Part shown: positions 24,668 to 33,981 of the stretch, piece by piece | Position numbering within the stretch: position 1 is the first letter of the stretch | How the letters are laid out: every line of letters starts with the position of its first letter | DNA from: Actinomadura oligospora ATCC 43269 | GTDB lineage: Bacteria; Actinomycetota; Actinomycetes; Streptosporangiales; Streptosporangiaceae | Assembly: GCF_000518265.1 (NCBI RefSeq) | Contig: NZ_JADG01000010.1 | Location: 372,001 to 436,000 of the forward strand | DNA: 64,000 nucleotides | Direction: 5' to 3' | Notes under the pieces: model-generated | The model's input: the letters and a program-made list of their open reading frames with translations, nothing else | The model's database searches: none | What the model was told of the DNA's origin: nothing | Position numbers and translations under genes: made by a program

Positions 24668-26588
24668 TTTCGTTTCGCAGCCACATCTCACAGCTGATCG
24701 TCCGCTCGATGCGCTGGTTCGGGGTTCTCACGTCAATGGGGCGATGGCATGCCTCACGCAGGCGCGTCGGGTCCACGAGGCCGGCGCGGGCGAGGTGGGA
24801 GTCCTCGGCCAGGCCCAGGATCTGATCGCGGTGCGCCCGGCTGCCGAGGACGAAGGTCATCGTGGTGCTGGATTTGCTGACACGGGTCAGCGTGGTGTCG
24901 GGCACGATGCCCCGCATCGCCTCCACGAGGAGGGGCTTGTAACGGCCTGACTCGTTCCGCTCGATCGGCCGTACCGACAGCGCGGCATGCATCACGGTGT
25001 CGTCGAGGAACGGTGCTGAGACGCCGACTCTCTCCAGCTCGCCAATCTGCCGGAAGCAGAGCATCTCGCGGGCCCCGGCGTGGACGGTGGCGAGCAGCAC
25101 GTGCATGCCCTGGTCCTCAGCCAATGGCCGATAGGTGTCCGCGGCTGAGTGCAGGGCTTCGCGGACGAGGTCGAGGGCTTCGGCGCTGGCCCATGCCGGC
25201 AGCACCGGCGCGGTACCCCATCGGGAGCGAGGTGCCCTGGGGTCCGCAGCCGGACCGCCCAAGGCGTCCGCCATTGCGCGTAGCCACGTCGGATGGGTTC
25301 GATGGCGCAGCAATGCCCGGCCGAACGCGCCCAGGGGCCATTTCTTGTGGCCTGCGATCGCACGTGCCTGCCCGAACCCGGACAGGGGACTCCGCCGGGT
25401 GAGGCTGAGCAGCCACGGGTAGGACTTCACGAACAGTTCGTCGCCGCCGATCCCGGTCAGGTGCATCCTTGACCGATGTCCGGCACCGCGCTGCAGCATG
25501 AACCGGAACCGCGCCTGATTGTGCAGGTTGCCGAACGGCTCGTCGAAGTCGCCGCACGAATCCAGGACACCCTCGAAGACAAGGGGTGTCTCCATCGCCG
25601 GAATGACGTCGTGCCGCAGGTCGTAGCCGCGTTCGCGGAGCCCCGCGACGGTGCGCCGCGCCCAGGCGACGTCCTCGTCAAGCGCGTCGGGCTGTGCGCC
25701 GGTGAGCGCGACCACCTCGGCTCCGGCACGTACGGCCAGCGAACAAACGGTGCTGGAATCCAGCCCGCTCAGGTCCGTGACGACCCGCTCCCCGGGCCGC
25801 ACCCGAGCCGCGACGGCGTCTGTGAGGGCGGTGCACAACAGCTCGGCACTTTGCTTCCCGTCCAGTTCCGGCTCTGGCGGCGACCACCAGCGGACCTCTC
25901 TCGCCGGTGCGTCGCCGGGCAACAGGACGTAGTGGCCGGGAAGGACGGCCTCGACACCAGACCAAACCGACTCCCACGCCAACGGCCATGGCGCATTGGA
26001 CAGCAGCCGCACAGCGAGCCGGGCCCGGTCGGGCGCCGCCTGGATCAGCCGCGCCAGCATGCCCGCTCGGTCGCTCACGACGGGGACACCATCCGCGACG
26101 CACCGGTAGATCCGGCGGGACCCCGACGCGGTGCCCTGCACTCTGACCCGCCCCCCGATCGAGGCGACCAGGTGGGCACTGCCTCTGATTCCGGACGTCA
26201 CGGCGTCCAGGTCGGCGACGCTGGACGCGGCCGCGGTTCGGGTGGTCAACCAATCGTCGCTGACCGAGTGCTCACCGAGGACCGCGATCACCCCATCCCG
26301 AGACCGGCCAAGCGCCAGCCGCCTGGGATCCCAGCAGCCGATCAACCACGGACGTCCAGACGGATGCCTCACCTCCGACAGCCGCCCCCGGCCCACGCAC
26401 AGTTCATGTAACGCCTGCGAAATCCCGACGCTGCCTTCAGTGTCGGGCAGAGCAACAAACCAACGCGATGGAAACACCGATGACACTCCGGAATCGCGAC
26501 GATCAAAAAATTCTGGGGAACCCGAAAGGCGCTCGCCCGGCCTCCCCCGAGGAAACACGGGAACGGACACTGACTGAAGCCCAGCCAA
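24636..26588 (-). CDS. lasso peptide macrolactam synthetase C (asparagine synthetase-like)
   Basis: Up to 650 residues. An N-terminal glutaminase-like domain (WFVALPDTEGS..., LGEHSVSDDWLT) precedes the ATP-pyrophosphatase domain with TDLSGLDSSTVCSLA, MHLTGIGGDELF, EMLCFRQIGELERVGVSAPFLDD and RYKPLLVEAMRGIVPD. It adenylates the ring acid side chain and closes the isopeptide bond to the core N-terminus. The TTG at 26588 gives the longest form; a GTG at 26477 with GGAG upstream fits family N-termini better. It follows the precursor by 30 bp. Confidence 0.93.
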   Translation of the reverse strand: MAGLQSVSVPVFPRGRPGERLSGSPEFFDRRDSGVSSVFPSRWFVALPDTEGSVGISQALHELCVGRGRLSEVRHPSGRPWLIGCWDPRRLALGRSRDGVIAVLGEHSVSDDWLTTRTAAASSVADLDAVTSGIRGSAHLVASIGGRVRVQGTASGSRRIYRCVADGVPVVSDRAGMLARLIQAAPDRARLAVRLLSNAPWPLAWESVWSGVEAVLPGHYVLLPGDAPAREVRWWSPPEPELDGKQSAELLCTALTDAVAARVRPGERVVTDLSGLDSSTVCSLAVRAGAEVVALTGAQPDALDEDVAWARRTVAGLRERGYDLRHDVIPAMETPLVFEGVLDSCGDFDEPFGNLHNQARFRFMLQRGAGHRSRMHLTGIGGDELFVKSYPWLLSLTRRSPLSGFGQARAIAGHKKWPLGAFGRALLRHRTHPTWLRAMADALGGPAADPRAPRSRWGTAPVLPAWASAEALDLVREALHSAADTYRPLAEDQGMHVLLATVHAGAREMLCFRQIGELERVGVSAPFLDDTVMHAALSVRPIERNESGRYKPLLVEAMRGIVPDTTLTRVSKSSTTMTFVLGSRAHRDQILGLAEDSHLARAGLVDPTRLREACHRPIDVRTPNQRIERTISCEMWLRNESENDGVHLGV

Positions 26589-26618
26589 GTGCCCGCCCCT
26601 AACTCATACCTTGAGTGC

Positions 26619-26726
26619 TCAGGAGTCTCGTTCCAGGATGAACTCGAGGAGTGTTCCCATTTCTCCGTCGGTCTCTTCTTCGAAACCGCCGAGCTCTGTC
26701 AACGTAGGACGCTCGTAGGTGTCCAT
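26619..26726 (-). CDS. lasso peptide precursor A
   Basis: 35 residues behind a perfect AAGGAGGTGA ribosome-binding site. Leader: Tyr4, Pro7, Leu9 and Gly13 give the YxxPxLxxxG recognition motif; Thr19 sits at the conserved -2 position. Predicted core (residues 21-35): GEMGTLLEFILERDS, with Gly1 and Glu8 placed for an eight-residue macrolactam ring, leaving a seven-residue acidic tail. Ring assignment is inference from lasso rules. It is the first gene of the A-C-B1-B2 operon. Confidence 0.9.
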   Translation of the reverse strand: MDTYERPTLTELGGFEEETDGEMGTLLEFILERDS

Positions 26727-28075
26727 GACATTCACCTCCTTGTATCTTGCCCATGTGTTAATGTCCGACGCGACCGTTCCGTACTCATGCCAGATTATGA
26801 AGCTTTCGCCAAGAAGGCATGTCAAGGCGAACCGCGATCGGTATGGCATCGGTAGATCGCCAACAGGGGGCCCGGTCAAGTAAGGCGATCCTGAGCGGAC
26901 TGCGGGAGGCCGCAGACCGCGACACCTTCCTTGAACGCCCAGAAGGCCCGCCCCCCCCCACGCCCAGGTCATCCTGGCCCTGCGACCGATCGGCGAATTC
27001 CTGCCGCCCGTCGCGCAGATCAAACAGGGCCATGGACGTGAGGTTTTGGCGTTTGCGACGCCGCTAAACCTGCGAGCCTCCGTCATGAGTCATGACCGTG
27101 GACCGCACCGACGTGCGGGACTGGACGAACGCCCAGCATTTCCCGGACCAAGAAGAAAGGCCGACGCCTCCCACCTGTGCATGCCCGCGAGCACGACTAA
27201 AGCAACGACCGCATGACTGGCTTCCGAGCTCAAGCTTCTGGCAGGTGAGTTCCGCAGTGCGACGAGTTGACCAACAAGCCGAGCGCTGTCAAATGACCCT
27301 ACTGGACATCACAGGAAGCCCTGCGGATAAGTCCCCTGTCGCCGTGGCAGATTCTGTGCGCAAGCTGAAACCGCATTCCCGGGCGAAGAGTTGTTCAGTC
27401 TGAGGGGGTGAAGGTGTAGTGGCCCAGACGCCCCTGGATCGGCGTCACCTCCTCTCTCCGTTCCCACCCTCGGTCGCACCGTTCGTTCCTGATCCTGCCC
27501 GCCTATCGGCACCGGACCCTTTCGCCGACGTCCTGCTCACCGCCTACGTCACCAGCGCCGTCCTGGACTCCTGAATGGCCGTCAGCTCGGACGAGATCGC
27601 CCGCCTGCTCACCGACGAACCCGTCCGACAGGTCATGCGCCTCCACGTCCGCGCCGGGGCCTTCGTCCAGGAGTACCTCAGCGGACGCCGCCATCCCCGC
27701 GCTCGGACTCAACGGGGTCATCGCCGCCGCGCACGCCACCGCCCGCAGCCTCGACATCAACCTCCAGGCCGCCGTCGACGCCAAGAGAGCCAGATCGTGT
27801 TCACCCGCGGCTGGCGCGACTCCCGCTGGGCCAGCTCACTCCCACGTCCGGACGGTCCCGCGCCGTCTGGGCTCTTCTTCGCCCCACCACGTCACACCCA
27901 CCCCACCAACCGCGCCTCACCCCCAGTGGGCGCCCCCCTGACCTGTGAACTCGCTGCTCTGTGACTAGTCACAGCACCAAAACGCGCGCGGAGGATGACG
28001 GCCAAGGCACGTCCAGCCTTCTGCGCTCCGAGGGTGCTTTGAGCTGGGGACGAACGCACCGCCCCGAGATCAGAA
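26727..28075. other. 1.3-kb region without an intact gene
   Basis: The right side of the precursor must hold its promoter; AAGATAC is a possible -10 for the leftward transcript. Between 27440 and 27790 two short frames (ARLSAPDPFADVLLTAYV; MAVSSDEIARLLTDEPVRQV then AAIPALGLNGVIAAAHATAR in another frame) look like pieces of one broken gene of unknown type. Nothing else is supportable. Confidence 0.4.
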
Positions 28076-28351
28076 TCACTGGTCCGTCGCGTAGCCCTCG
28101 ATGAAGTAGTCGTACTGCGGCTCGGGTTCTGGGCACGACAACACGCGGAGCAGTGTGGGCCAGTGGCGGGGCTCGATGCGATAGCTGAAGGCGAACCACT
28201 CGTCGTCGCCGTGGTCGAAGAGGTGGCGGATCTGGAGTAGCTGGTCACGTGTCACCGGGAAGGTCCCGGCCACCCACTCGTCTGGACCAAACCAGATCAG
28301 GTGCCAGCCCGTGTTCCGGCCCTCGGCGTACCGGGACGCATCGCTGCCCAT
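28076..28351 (-). CDS. hypothetical protein
   Basis: 91 residues from the ATG at 28351; a GTG at 28453 would add 34 residues. Trp/Phe/Tyr- and acid-rich (GWHLIWFGPDEWVAGTFPV, DDEWFAFSYRIEP), suggesting a compact alpha/beta fold like small immunity proteins, but no family is recognised and no toxin is adjacent. Confidence 0.45.
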   Translation of the reverse strand: MGSDASRYAEGRNTGWHLIWFGPDEWVAGTFPVTRDQLLQIRHLFDHGDDEWFAFSYRIEPRHWPTLLRVLSCPEPEPQYDYFIEGYATDQ

Positions 28352-28692
28352 GAGGCGATCGTGCCACCGAACGATGTATCTCTCGACAGCTTTAACGCGC
28401 CGTCCCCAACGCTCGACGTCTACCCGCCCGTGGCAATGCGGATCCTGCGTCACAGCAAGATCGCTGTGACGATGGAGGGTCTACACCGACGCGGCCGACG
28501 AGGCCGCCGCCGAGGCGTTGCGCAAGCTCGGCAGCGCCCTTGGCACGACTGCGGCCCCGCCGCCGACCGAGTGATCACCACCATGCGAAAGGCATGCCTT
28601 TCGTCTTTCTTGCCTTGGACTCCCATGGTGTCGTGCGAGCCGGGCATCGTGGTGACCATCTGGCCGAAACTGATGGAGACCAGTTCTGATAG

Positions 28693-29430
28693 TTGCCCGC
28701 TGCGGTTCGTCTGTCTCGGCATGCTTTGTTCATAGAGACGACGCCGCCCGCCCACAGCAAGGGCCGTGAACTTACCAACGCCGCCATTGAGATGGCCGTC
28801 AACCTCGTGCCAGCCGTTGGTGGTGCGCTGGCCGTGGCGCTAACGGCGGGCCTGAGTCGCAACCTCAACCAGCGACGCCAGGAGTGGCTGACCGAGCTCG
28901 CGGAAGCGGTCGAGGATCTGCAGCAGCAAGTCGAGGGCTTCGACCTGGAAGCGCTCGCACAGAGCGATGTCTTCGTCGACGCTGTGGTGACGGCGACGCA
29001 GGCTCGGCTCCGCACTTCGCAGCGGGGAAAGATCGAAGCCTTGCGGAACGCGGTGCTCAACGCAGCCCTGCCGGGCGCCCCCGAGCCGGACATCCAGCAG
29101 CTGTACCTGGAGCTCATTGACCGGCTGACCCAAACCCACCTGTGGTTACTGACGCTGCTGAACGACCCGTCGGGATGGTTTGACCAGCGTCCCGAGTCGA
29201 AGCGTCCGGAGTTCCAAATGACGGCCAGTCGAATCCAGCTGCTCGAGGCGGCGCTGCCAGACCTGGGGGCTAAAGGCCAGGAGATGATCGAACGGTTCTA
29301 TGCGGCGCTGACCGACGGCGGCCTGGTCAACGGCGCGCTGAAAGGGATGATGACCGCAGAGGGAGTATGGGAGCCGGTGACCACCGGGCATGGCAGGGCG
29401 TTTCTGATGTTCGTCCGTGATCCCCGCTGA
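28693..29430 (+). CDS. hypothetical helical protein with N-terminal hydrophobic segment
   Basis: 245 residues. After ~30 basic residues comes a hydrophobic stretch (NLVPAVGGALAVALTAGL), then long amphipathic helices (RRQEWLTELAEAVEDLQQQV) and a C-terminal domain starting RIQLLEAALPDLGAKG. The pattern resembles proteins annotated only as hypothetical in actinomycetes. An ATG at 28792 (MAVNLVPAV) is an alternative start. Confidence 0.55.
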   Translation: MPAAVRLSRHALFIETTPPAHSKGRELTNAAIEMAVNLVPAVGGALAVALTAGLSRNLNQRRQEWLTELAEAVEDLQQQVEGFDLEALAQSDVFVDAVVTATQARLRTSQRGKIEALRNAVLNAALPGAPEPDIQQLYLELIDRLTQTHLWLLTLLNDPSGWFDQRPESKRPEFQMTASRIQLLEAALPDLGAKGQEMIERFYAALTDGGLVNGALKGMMTAEGVWEPVTTGHGRAFLMFVRDPR

Positions 29431-29661
29431 GGTCATGGACGACGCCAGTTGCCTACCTTACGTGGGCGCGGAGAACAGCGACGGACGCATGCTGGCTCGC
29501 GCCCAGCCTACGCCTTCTGTACCCAACCTAATGATCGAAGTCCGGGCCTGGTGAATTATCCGTCCTCGACGGCGGACGTTCCGGCCCTGGCCGCTCCGGA
29601 CGCTGGTTGAGACGGATTCATGTTGCTACTGCTGTACTTCGTAGCTGTACGGAGAGCAGAA

Positions 29662-29689
29662 AGGCCGGTTCCTTGATCGGAACCGGCCT
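29662..29689. terminator. tRNA-type terminator hairpin
   Basis: AGGCCGGTTCC, loop TTGATC, GGAACCGGCCT: an 11-bp perfect stem, 10 bp downstream (leftward) of the tRNA-Val 3' half. It is what would be expected behind an intact tRNA gene. Confidence 0.8.
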
Positions 29690-29699
29690 CTGAGCTGGG

Positions 29700-29741
29700 T
29701 GGGCGATACTGGGTTCGAACCAGTGACCTCTTCGGTGTGAA
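29700..29741 (-). other. tRNA-Val(CAC) 3' half, candidate attachment site
   Basis: On the minus strand the sequence contains the anticodon loop TTCACAC, a normal variable region, a perfect T arm (ACTGG-TTCGAAC-CCAGT) and the 3' acceptor strand ATCGCCCA. The 5' side (CAGGG before the loop, then tRNA-unlike sequence) does not pair, so this is only a 3' half. Such halves are left by integration of elements into tRNA genes. Confidence 0.7.
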
Positions 29742-29809
29742 CCCTGTAACGGTCACCTACCGATTGGGGCCGCCCTGAGGAAGTGCAGGTCAGCTGGGTG
29801 GTTCGAAGA

Positions 29810-29880
29810 CGTTCAGCGTCGTTCAGAGTGCTTGACGCTCGAGATCGTCTCCCACGGCGTGGGGCCCGTTCTGTGGCGAC
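29810..29880. repeat. direct repeat, left copy, flanking the GH95 gene
   Basis: GAAGACGTTCAG, GTTCAGAGTGC, TGACGCTC, AGATCGTCTC, CAC and GCGT follow one another here and again at 33100-33172 in the same orientation with roughly 80% identity. The copies bracket the whole GH95 gene. Confidence 0.7.
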
Positions 29881-29967
29881 CCCACTGGGAATACGAAGGT
29901 GCCTTTCGGACTCCCGAAGGAGATTCGTTCCAGGCGGAGCCGAGCGAGGTGACGGGTTGGCGGATCG

Positions 29968-32781
29968 TCAGGTCTGCAGGAGCCAGTGTTGGCTGGTGGA
30001 GCCGTTGTCGGCCTGCTGGACGATGTTCGAGTCGGCGTCGATGGCCAGGACCTTGCCGCTTCGCTGGCTGACGATCTTGACGTACCCGCCGCCCGCGTCA
30101 TCGAGGCGCCAGTGCTGGTTGGAGCCGGAGGTGGCGGTCCACTGGATGATCGGGGCGCCGTCGGCCGTGGAGCCGCCCTGGACATCGACCAGCATGCCGC
30201 TGCTCACGTTCGTGATGGTGAAGTAGACGTTGTCGACGCGGGAGAGCAGCCACTTCTCGTTGTCCGAACCCTGCCGCGGGTACTGGATCAAGCTCTGGCC
30301 CGCCGTCTTCGAGGACCCGGGCACATCGATCACCTTGCCGCTCTGCCGGTTCGTCAGGAAGCAGACCGTGGAGGTTCCGGAAGGCGTGACGGTGACGGAG
30401 CCCCCGGCCGGTACGACGACGACCTGGCTCCATGACCCGGACCTCACGACGGTCGCGGTGCCGTTGACGCTGTGAAGCGTTGCCGAGGTGACCGCTCCGG
30501 CGCTCCAGGCGAGGTCCACCGTGAACCCGCCGCGGGCGCCGATGCCGGTGACCGACCCGGACGACCACGCGCTGGGCAGCGCGGGCAGGAGCTCGATGAG
30601 GCCGGGGCGGGAGTACAGGAGCATGTCGAGCATGGCACTGGGTGTGCCGTAGTTCGCGTCGATCTGGAAGGTCGTGCTGCTGTACATGTCGAAGAGGTTC
30701 GCCGCGGTGGAGGACGTTCCGATCACGTTGAGCACGGTCTGGTAGGCGCTGTCGGCGTTCTTCAGTCGGGACCAGCACAGGGACCGCCAGGCCGTCGCCC
30801 AGCCGAAGCTGCTGAGCCCCCGGGCGGTGAGCAGGGCCTGCGCCCCGTCGACCAGTGCGGTGGGGCTGGTGTCCTTGTTGATCCGGTCACCGGGGAACAG
30901 TCCGACGAGCGGCGACAGGTGACGGTGTGTCAGGTCGCCCCAGGTGTTGGGGTCCATCCACTCCTGAAGGCGGTTGGGAGTCACCGTTGTACTGACCTGC
31001 GGAAGGTAGAGGTTGTCCTGCAGTCCCTTGATCGTCGCCGCGTAGGTCGCGTCCCTGGTGAGGATGTTGCAGGCCTTGCGGTAGTTCTCGAAGAGTTGCC
31101 AGACCAGCTCCTGGGCGTAGGTGATGCCCTGCTGACCGTGGGCGCCCTGCTCGGGGGACCAGTCGGCATCATCGACGAGGACGGTGACCTGCCGGCCTGC
31201 CACGGTGATCGTCTTGCTGACCAGCCGGGTCTCCCAGAACCGGCAGGCGCCCTTCAGCATGTCGTAGATCTTCGCCAGGTACGCCGAGTCCTGGATGTAC
31301 TCGTAGTGTTCGAACAGCGAGTTGCACAGCCAGGCGTTGCCGGCCGGGTGCCATTCCCAGCCCAGGCCGCCGAAGATGTTCGCCGAGATCGCGGTGGTCC
31401 AGCCCTGCGCGCTTTCCCCCGACGAGTTGCGGTACATCGTGTTTCTGGGGTCGTTGAACAGCTTCTGGGTCTGGGTCGTCCAGGACGGCAGCTGGCTCAG
31501 GCAGTAGTCGGTGAGAGTGTCGAAGCAGGGCGACAGGCTGGCCCGGTCGGGCAGCCAGTAGTTCATCTGCAGGTTGATGTCGGTGTGATAGTCGCCCATC
31601 CACTGGTCGGCGCCGTTGTGGTCCAGCCACAGCCCTTGCAGGTTCGTCGGCAGGCTCGACCGCGATCCGGTGATCGTGAGGTAGCGGCCGAACTGCAGGT
31701 ACATGGCCTCCAGCTCCGGGTCCGCCGCGGCCGGGGCGGTGGACGTACCACGGCTCTGGAGGCGGCTCGCGGTGTCCTTCGCCTGTTGCGCGGGCGTCGA
31801 GGTTCCGAGGTTGACCGACATCGTGTTGTAGAGCGACTGATAGTCCGCCACATGGGTGGCGAACAGAGTGCCCCCGGCCACCGCCGCGGCGGCACTGGCC
31901 TTGGTGGTGGCGATGGCCCTCGGATCAACCGTCGCGTCCATGAACGACTTTGCGGCATCCGGGGTGTAGTTGGTACCGCCGGTGAGGACGATGACGACTT
32001 CGGTGCAGCCGGTGAACGTCACGGAGCTGCCCGAGATCCCGATCGACCCGCCAGTGTGTGCCACGTTCACGGCGGCCGCGTACTTCAGCCCGTTGGCGAG
32101 CGCCCCACTGAACGAGGCCGCCGCTGCGGAAGCGGTCGTCGTGTCGTTGGTGTGGGTGCCGTTGAGCGAGACCGTGCCGGTGTAGGAGCCGCCTCCACTC
32201 TGCGTCAGCCGGACGACGACCACGTCGTCGGGGTGGCTGGCGTACACGGCACGCGTGTACGTCACACCGTCCTTCTGGTAGGACGCGGACACGTAGCCGT
32301 TGCTCAGGTCGAGCCGGCGGGTGTAGTTCGTGATCGACGATGCCGTGTGCGCCGGGATGCCGAGGTAGAGCTTGGCCAGCAACTGGAAGCTGCCGAAGTT
32401 CGTGGAGTCGTACGGGAACTGGCCGTCGCTGCCCAGCGAGCCGTTGAGCGTGCCGGTCCACAGCGTCGCGTCGGAGAGGTACAGGACGTCGTTCGACGGG
32501 TCACCGGTGACCAGCGCGCCGATTCTCCCGTTTCCGATGGGCAGGCCCTGCGAGATGATGCTGCTCTCGACCGCGGGGGTCGTGTACCAGAGCTGGGTCG
32601 GGTTCGAGACGAACGACGCGTTCGACAGCCTCAGGCCCGTGGAGCCTGCGGCGAAGACCGGAAGGCTGCCGATCGCCAGCAGGGCACCGAACGATCCGCC
32701 GAGACCGAAGACGTCTCGCCGCGACCACGCGGGCTTCGGGGCATCGCCGTCCGAGGGGCGGGATTGGGGAAGACTGCTCAT
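29968..32781 (-). CDS. secreted GH95 alpha-L-fucosidase-like enzyme with ricin-type lectin domain
   Basis: 937 residues, ATG 32781 with GGAGG upstream. Tat signal (WSRRDVFGLGG + hydrophobic helix + FAAG). The GH95 domain spans about residues 55-790: WYTTPAVESSIISQGLPIGNGRIGALV, NLQGLWLDHNG, DYHTDINLQMNYW, WEWHPAGNAWL, FQIDANYGTPSAMLDMLL. The last ~130 residues form a beta-trefoil of ricin/CBM13 type with QSGKVIDV, GMLVDVQG, QRSGKVLAID and three Q-x-W motifs. Expected to hydrolyse fucosides (or galactosides) outside the cell. It is bracketed by direct repeats. Confidence 0.92.
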   Translation of the reverse strand: MSSLPQSRPSDGDAPKPAWSRRDVFGLGGSFGALLAIGSLPVFAAGSTGLRLSNASFVSNPTQLWYTTPAVESSIISQGLPIGNGRIGALVTGDPSNDVLYLSDATLWTGTLNGSLGSDGQFPYDSTNFGSFQLLAKLYLGIPAHTASSITNYTRRLDLSNGYVSASYQKDGVTYTRAVYASHPDDVVVVRLTQSGGGSYTGTVSLNGTHTNDTTTASAAAASFSGALANGLKYAAAVNVAHTGGSIGISGSSVTFTGCTEVVIVLTGGTNYTPDAAKSFMDATVDPRAIATTKASAAAAVAGGTLFATHVADYQSLYNTMSVNLGTSTPAQQAKDTASRLQSRGTSTAPAAADPELEAMYLQFGRYLTITGSRSSLPTNLQGLWLDHNGADQWMGDYHTDINLQMNYWLPDRASLSPCFDTLTDYCLSQLPSWTTQTQKLFNDPRNTMYRNSSGESAQGWTTAISANIFGGLGWEWHPAGNAWLCNSLFEHYEYIQDSAYLAKIYDMLKGACRFWETRLVSKTITVAGRQVTVLVDDADWSPEQGAHGQQGITYAQELVWQLFENYRKACNILTRDATYAATIKGLQDNLYLPQVSTTVTPNRLQEWMDPNTWGDLTHRHLSPLVGLFPGDRINKDTSPTALVDGAQALLTARGLSSFGWATAWRSLCWSRLKNADSAYQTVLNVIGTSSTAANLFDMYSSTTFQIDANYGTPSAMLDMLLYSRPGLIELLPALPSAWSSGSVTGIGARGGFTVDLAWSAGAVTSATLHSVNGTATVVRSGSWSQVVVVPAGGSVTVTPSGTSTVCFLTNRQSGKVIDVPGSSKTAGQSLIQYPRQGSDNEKWLLSRVDNVYFTITNVSSGMLVDVQGGSTADGAPIIQWTATSGSNQHWRLDDAGGGYVKIVSQRSGKVLAIDADSNIVQQADNGSTSQHWLLQT

Positions 32782-33099
32782 CGTTGAGCCTCCGAACTTG
32801 TGCAGGGGGTGGCCGGCGCGCGACAGGCCCGAGACGGTCGGATCCGGGTCAAGGGGGCCGGTACGCAAGAGGGTGTGACACCGTCGGATGGGCGAAAGGC
32901 CCTCGCCGTCCGGGCGCCGTCGATGACTTTGGTTCGGTGTCCGGGTCGGCATGCCCGTGTTGGACCTGCGCATGCTGGTGGTGAGAGGCGTGTCTTGGGC
33001 CGACTCCGTTCCGTGGAACGGGAGGCGGTGCATGTCGGCTGGGCTGCACGGGCGGCGCCGGCCTCACCCGGCAGGCGTGAGCCGACGCAGCACGGCGTC

Positions 33100-33172
33100 G
33101 GCGAAGACGTTCAGAGCCGTTCAGAGTGCATGACGCTCAAGATCGTCTCACACAGCGTAGGGTCCTTTCCAT
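33100..33172. repeat. direct repeat, right copy, flanking the GH95 gene
   Basis: Partner of 29810-29880. It overlaps the 3' end of the P450 remnant, so the repeat appears to be a duplicated piece of P450 tail. The left copy also retains a P450-like LARLRLER segment on the minus strand. Confidence 0.7.
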
Positions 33173-33660
33173 GCCGAAGTGCGCTTGATCGGTGGGAAAT
33201 CGGCCGGGCGAGGTTGGCACCGATGCAGTAGTGGTGTCCGATTCCGAAGCTGATCTTGCTGCTGGTGTCGCGGCCGAGGTCGAAGCGGTCGGGCTCCTGG
33301 AAGACGTCGGGGTCGCGGTTGGCGGAGCCGATCAACAACAGCATGCGCGCCTGAGCCGGGATGGTGACGCCCAGGGCTGATGCCAGATCGTCCCGCCGCC
33401 GTTGCTGACGCTCGGCGACCAGGCCCCTGAAGTAACCGCTCAACGCGATGAGCGCTTCGACACCGGCGGGAGGAACATCGCTGACACCTTCCTCCCGATG
33501 GACGATGAGGTCGGCCAGCCGCCGCATCTCGGTACGGTCTGCGGTGGGCACACCAGCCAACTCACTGATCACATCCATCGGAACGCGAGCGGCGTAATCG
33601 GCGACGAGGTCGAACCGCCCACCGTCGGCCAGGGCATCGCTCAGGCGGCCTCTAGCTGTG
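33111..33660 (-). pseudogene. cytochrome P450 remnant
   Basis: The minus strand reads RLSDALADGGRFDLVADYAA, RVPMDVISELAGVPTADRTEM and then jumps directly to VTIPAQARMLLLIGSANRDPDVF, and RFDLGRD. The haem loop FGIGHHYCIGANLAR follows. The I-helix and ExxR regions (roughly 100 residues) are deleted, as is the N-terminus. Not functional. Confidence 0.88.
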
Positions 33661-33945
33661 GGACACCGGATCGTTGGTGACCAGGGTCGCCGGGACCCGC
33701 AGGCCGAGGCGGGCGGCCACGGCCAACTGCCGGACCTGGGTTCGGCACCGCGGTTGGCGCGAGGGTGGTTGACATGGAGGCAGTTCGCAACTGCGCCAGC
33801 ACGCCGCCGAAACCGTCGCGCGCCTCCCGCACTGCGAACCGCCCTTCCCGCTCGTCCAGGCCCCGGGGCGGTGTGTGCTGAGTCGGACGGCGCCAATAGA
33901 CAGCGCGAACCTCGGACAGGTCGAGGTGGCGTGTGGCCGTCTTCT
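33661..33945 (-). pseudogene. ATP-grasp peptide maturase (graspetide synthetase, MvdD/TgmB-like) remnant
   Basis: Read across two frame changes, the minus strand gives LDLSEVRAVYWRRPT, then NCLHVNHPRANRGAE, then RQLAVAARLGLRVPATLVTNDP. This order matches the N-terminal part of actinomycete ATP-grasp ribosomal peptide maturases (YWRRP..., WVN/HVNHP..., K..QL..A..LGL..P.TL.TNDP). It is cut at both ends, by the P450 piece and the UbiB gene. No precursor peptide was found nearby. Confidence 0.6.
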
Positions 33946-33981
33946 GTGCCGGGACGAGCCGCCGTGGGCGTCCCGGGGACC

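Noticed and set aside
23902..24691. A second pqqD-like gene as part of PQQ synthesis
   Set aside because: The PqqD-like protein at 24368 is an RRE protein of the lasso cluster, coupled to a B2 protease and a lasso cyclase.
27503..28248. Candidate genes between 27.5 and 28.2 kb
   Set aside because: Frames are short, change sense repeatedly and lack ribosome-binding sites; at best remnants.
29742..29785. 5' half of the tRNA-Val gene
   Set aside because: There is a GGGCGG and an AATCGGTAGGT stretch, but D and anticodon stems do not pair with the 3' half.
30472..32787. 770-codon open frame on the plus strand
   Set aside because: Antisense shadow of the GH95 glycosidase.
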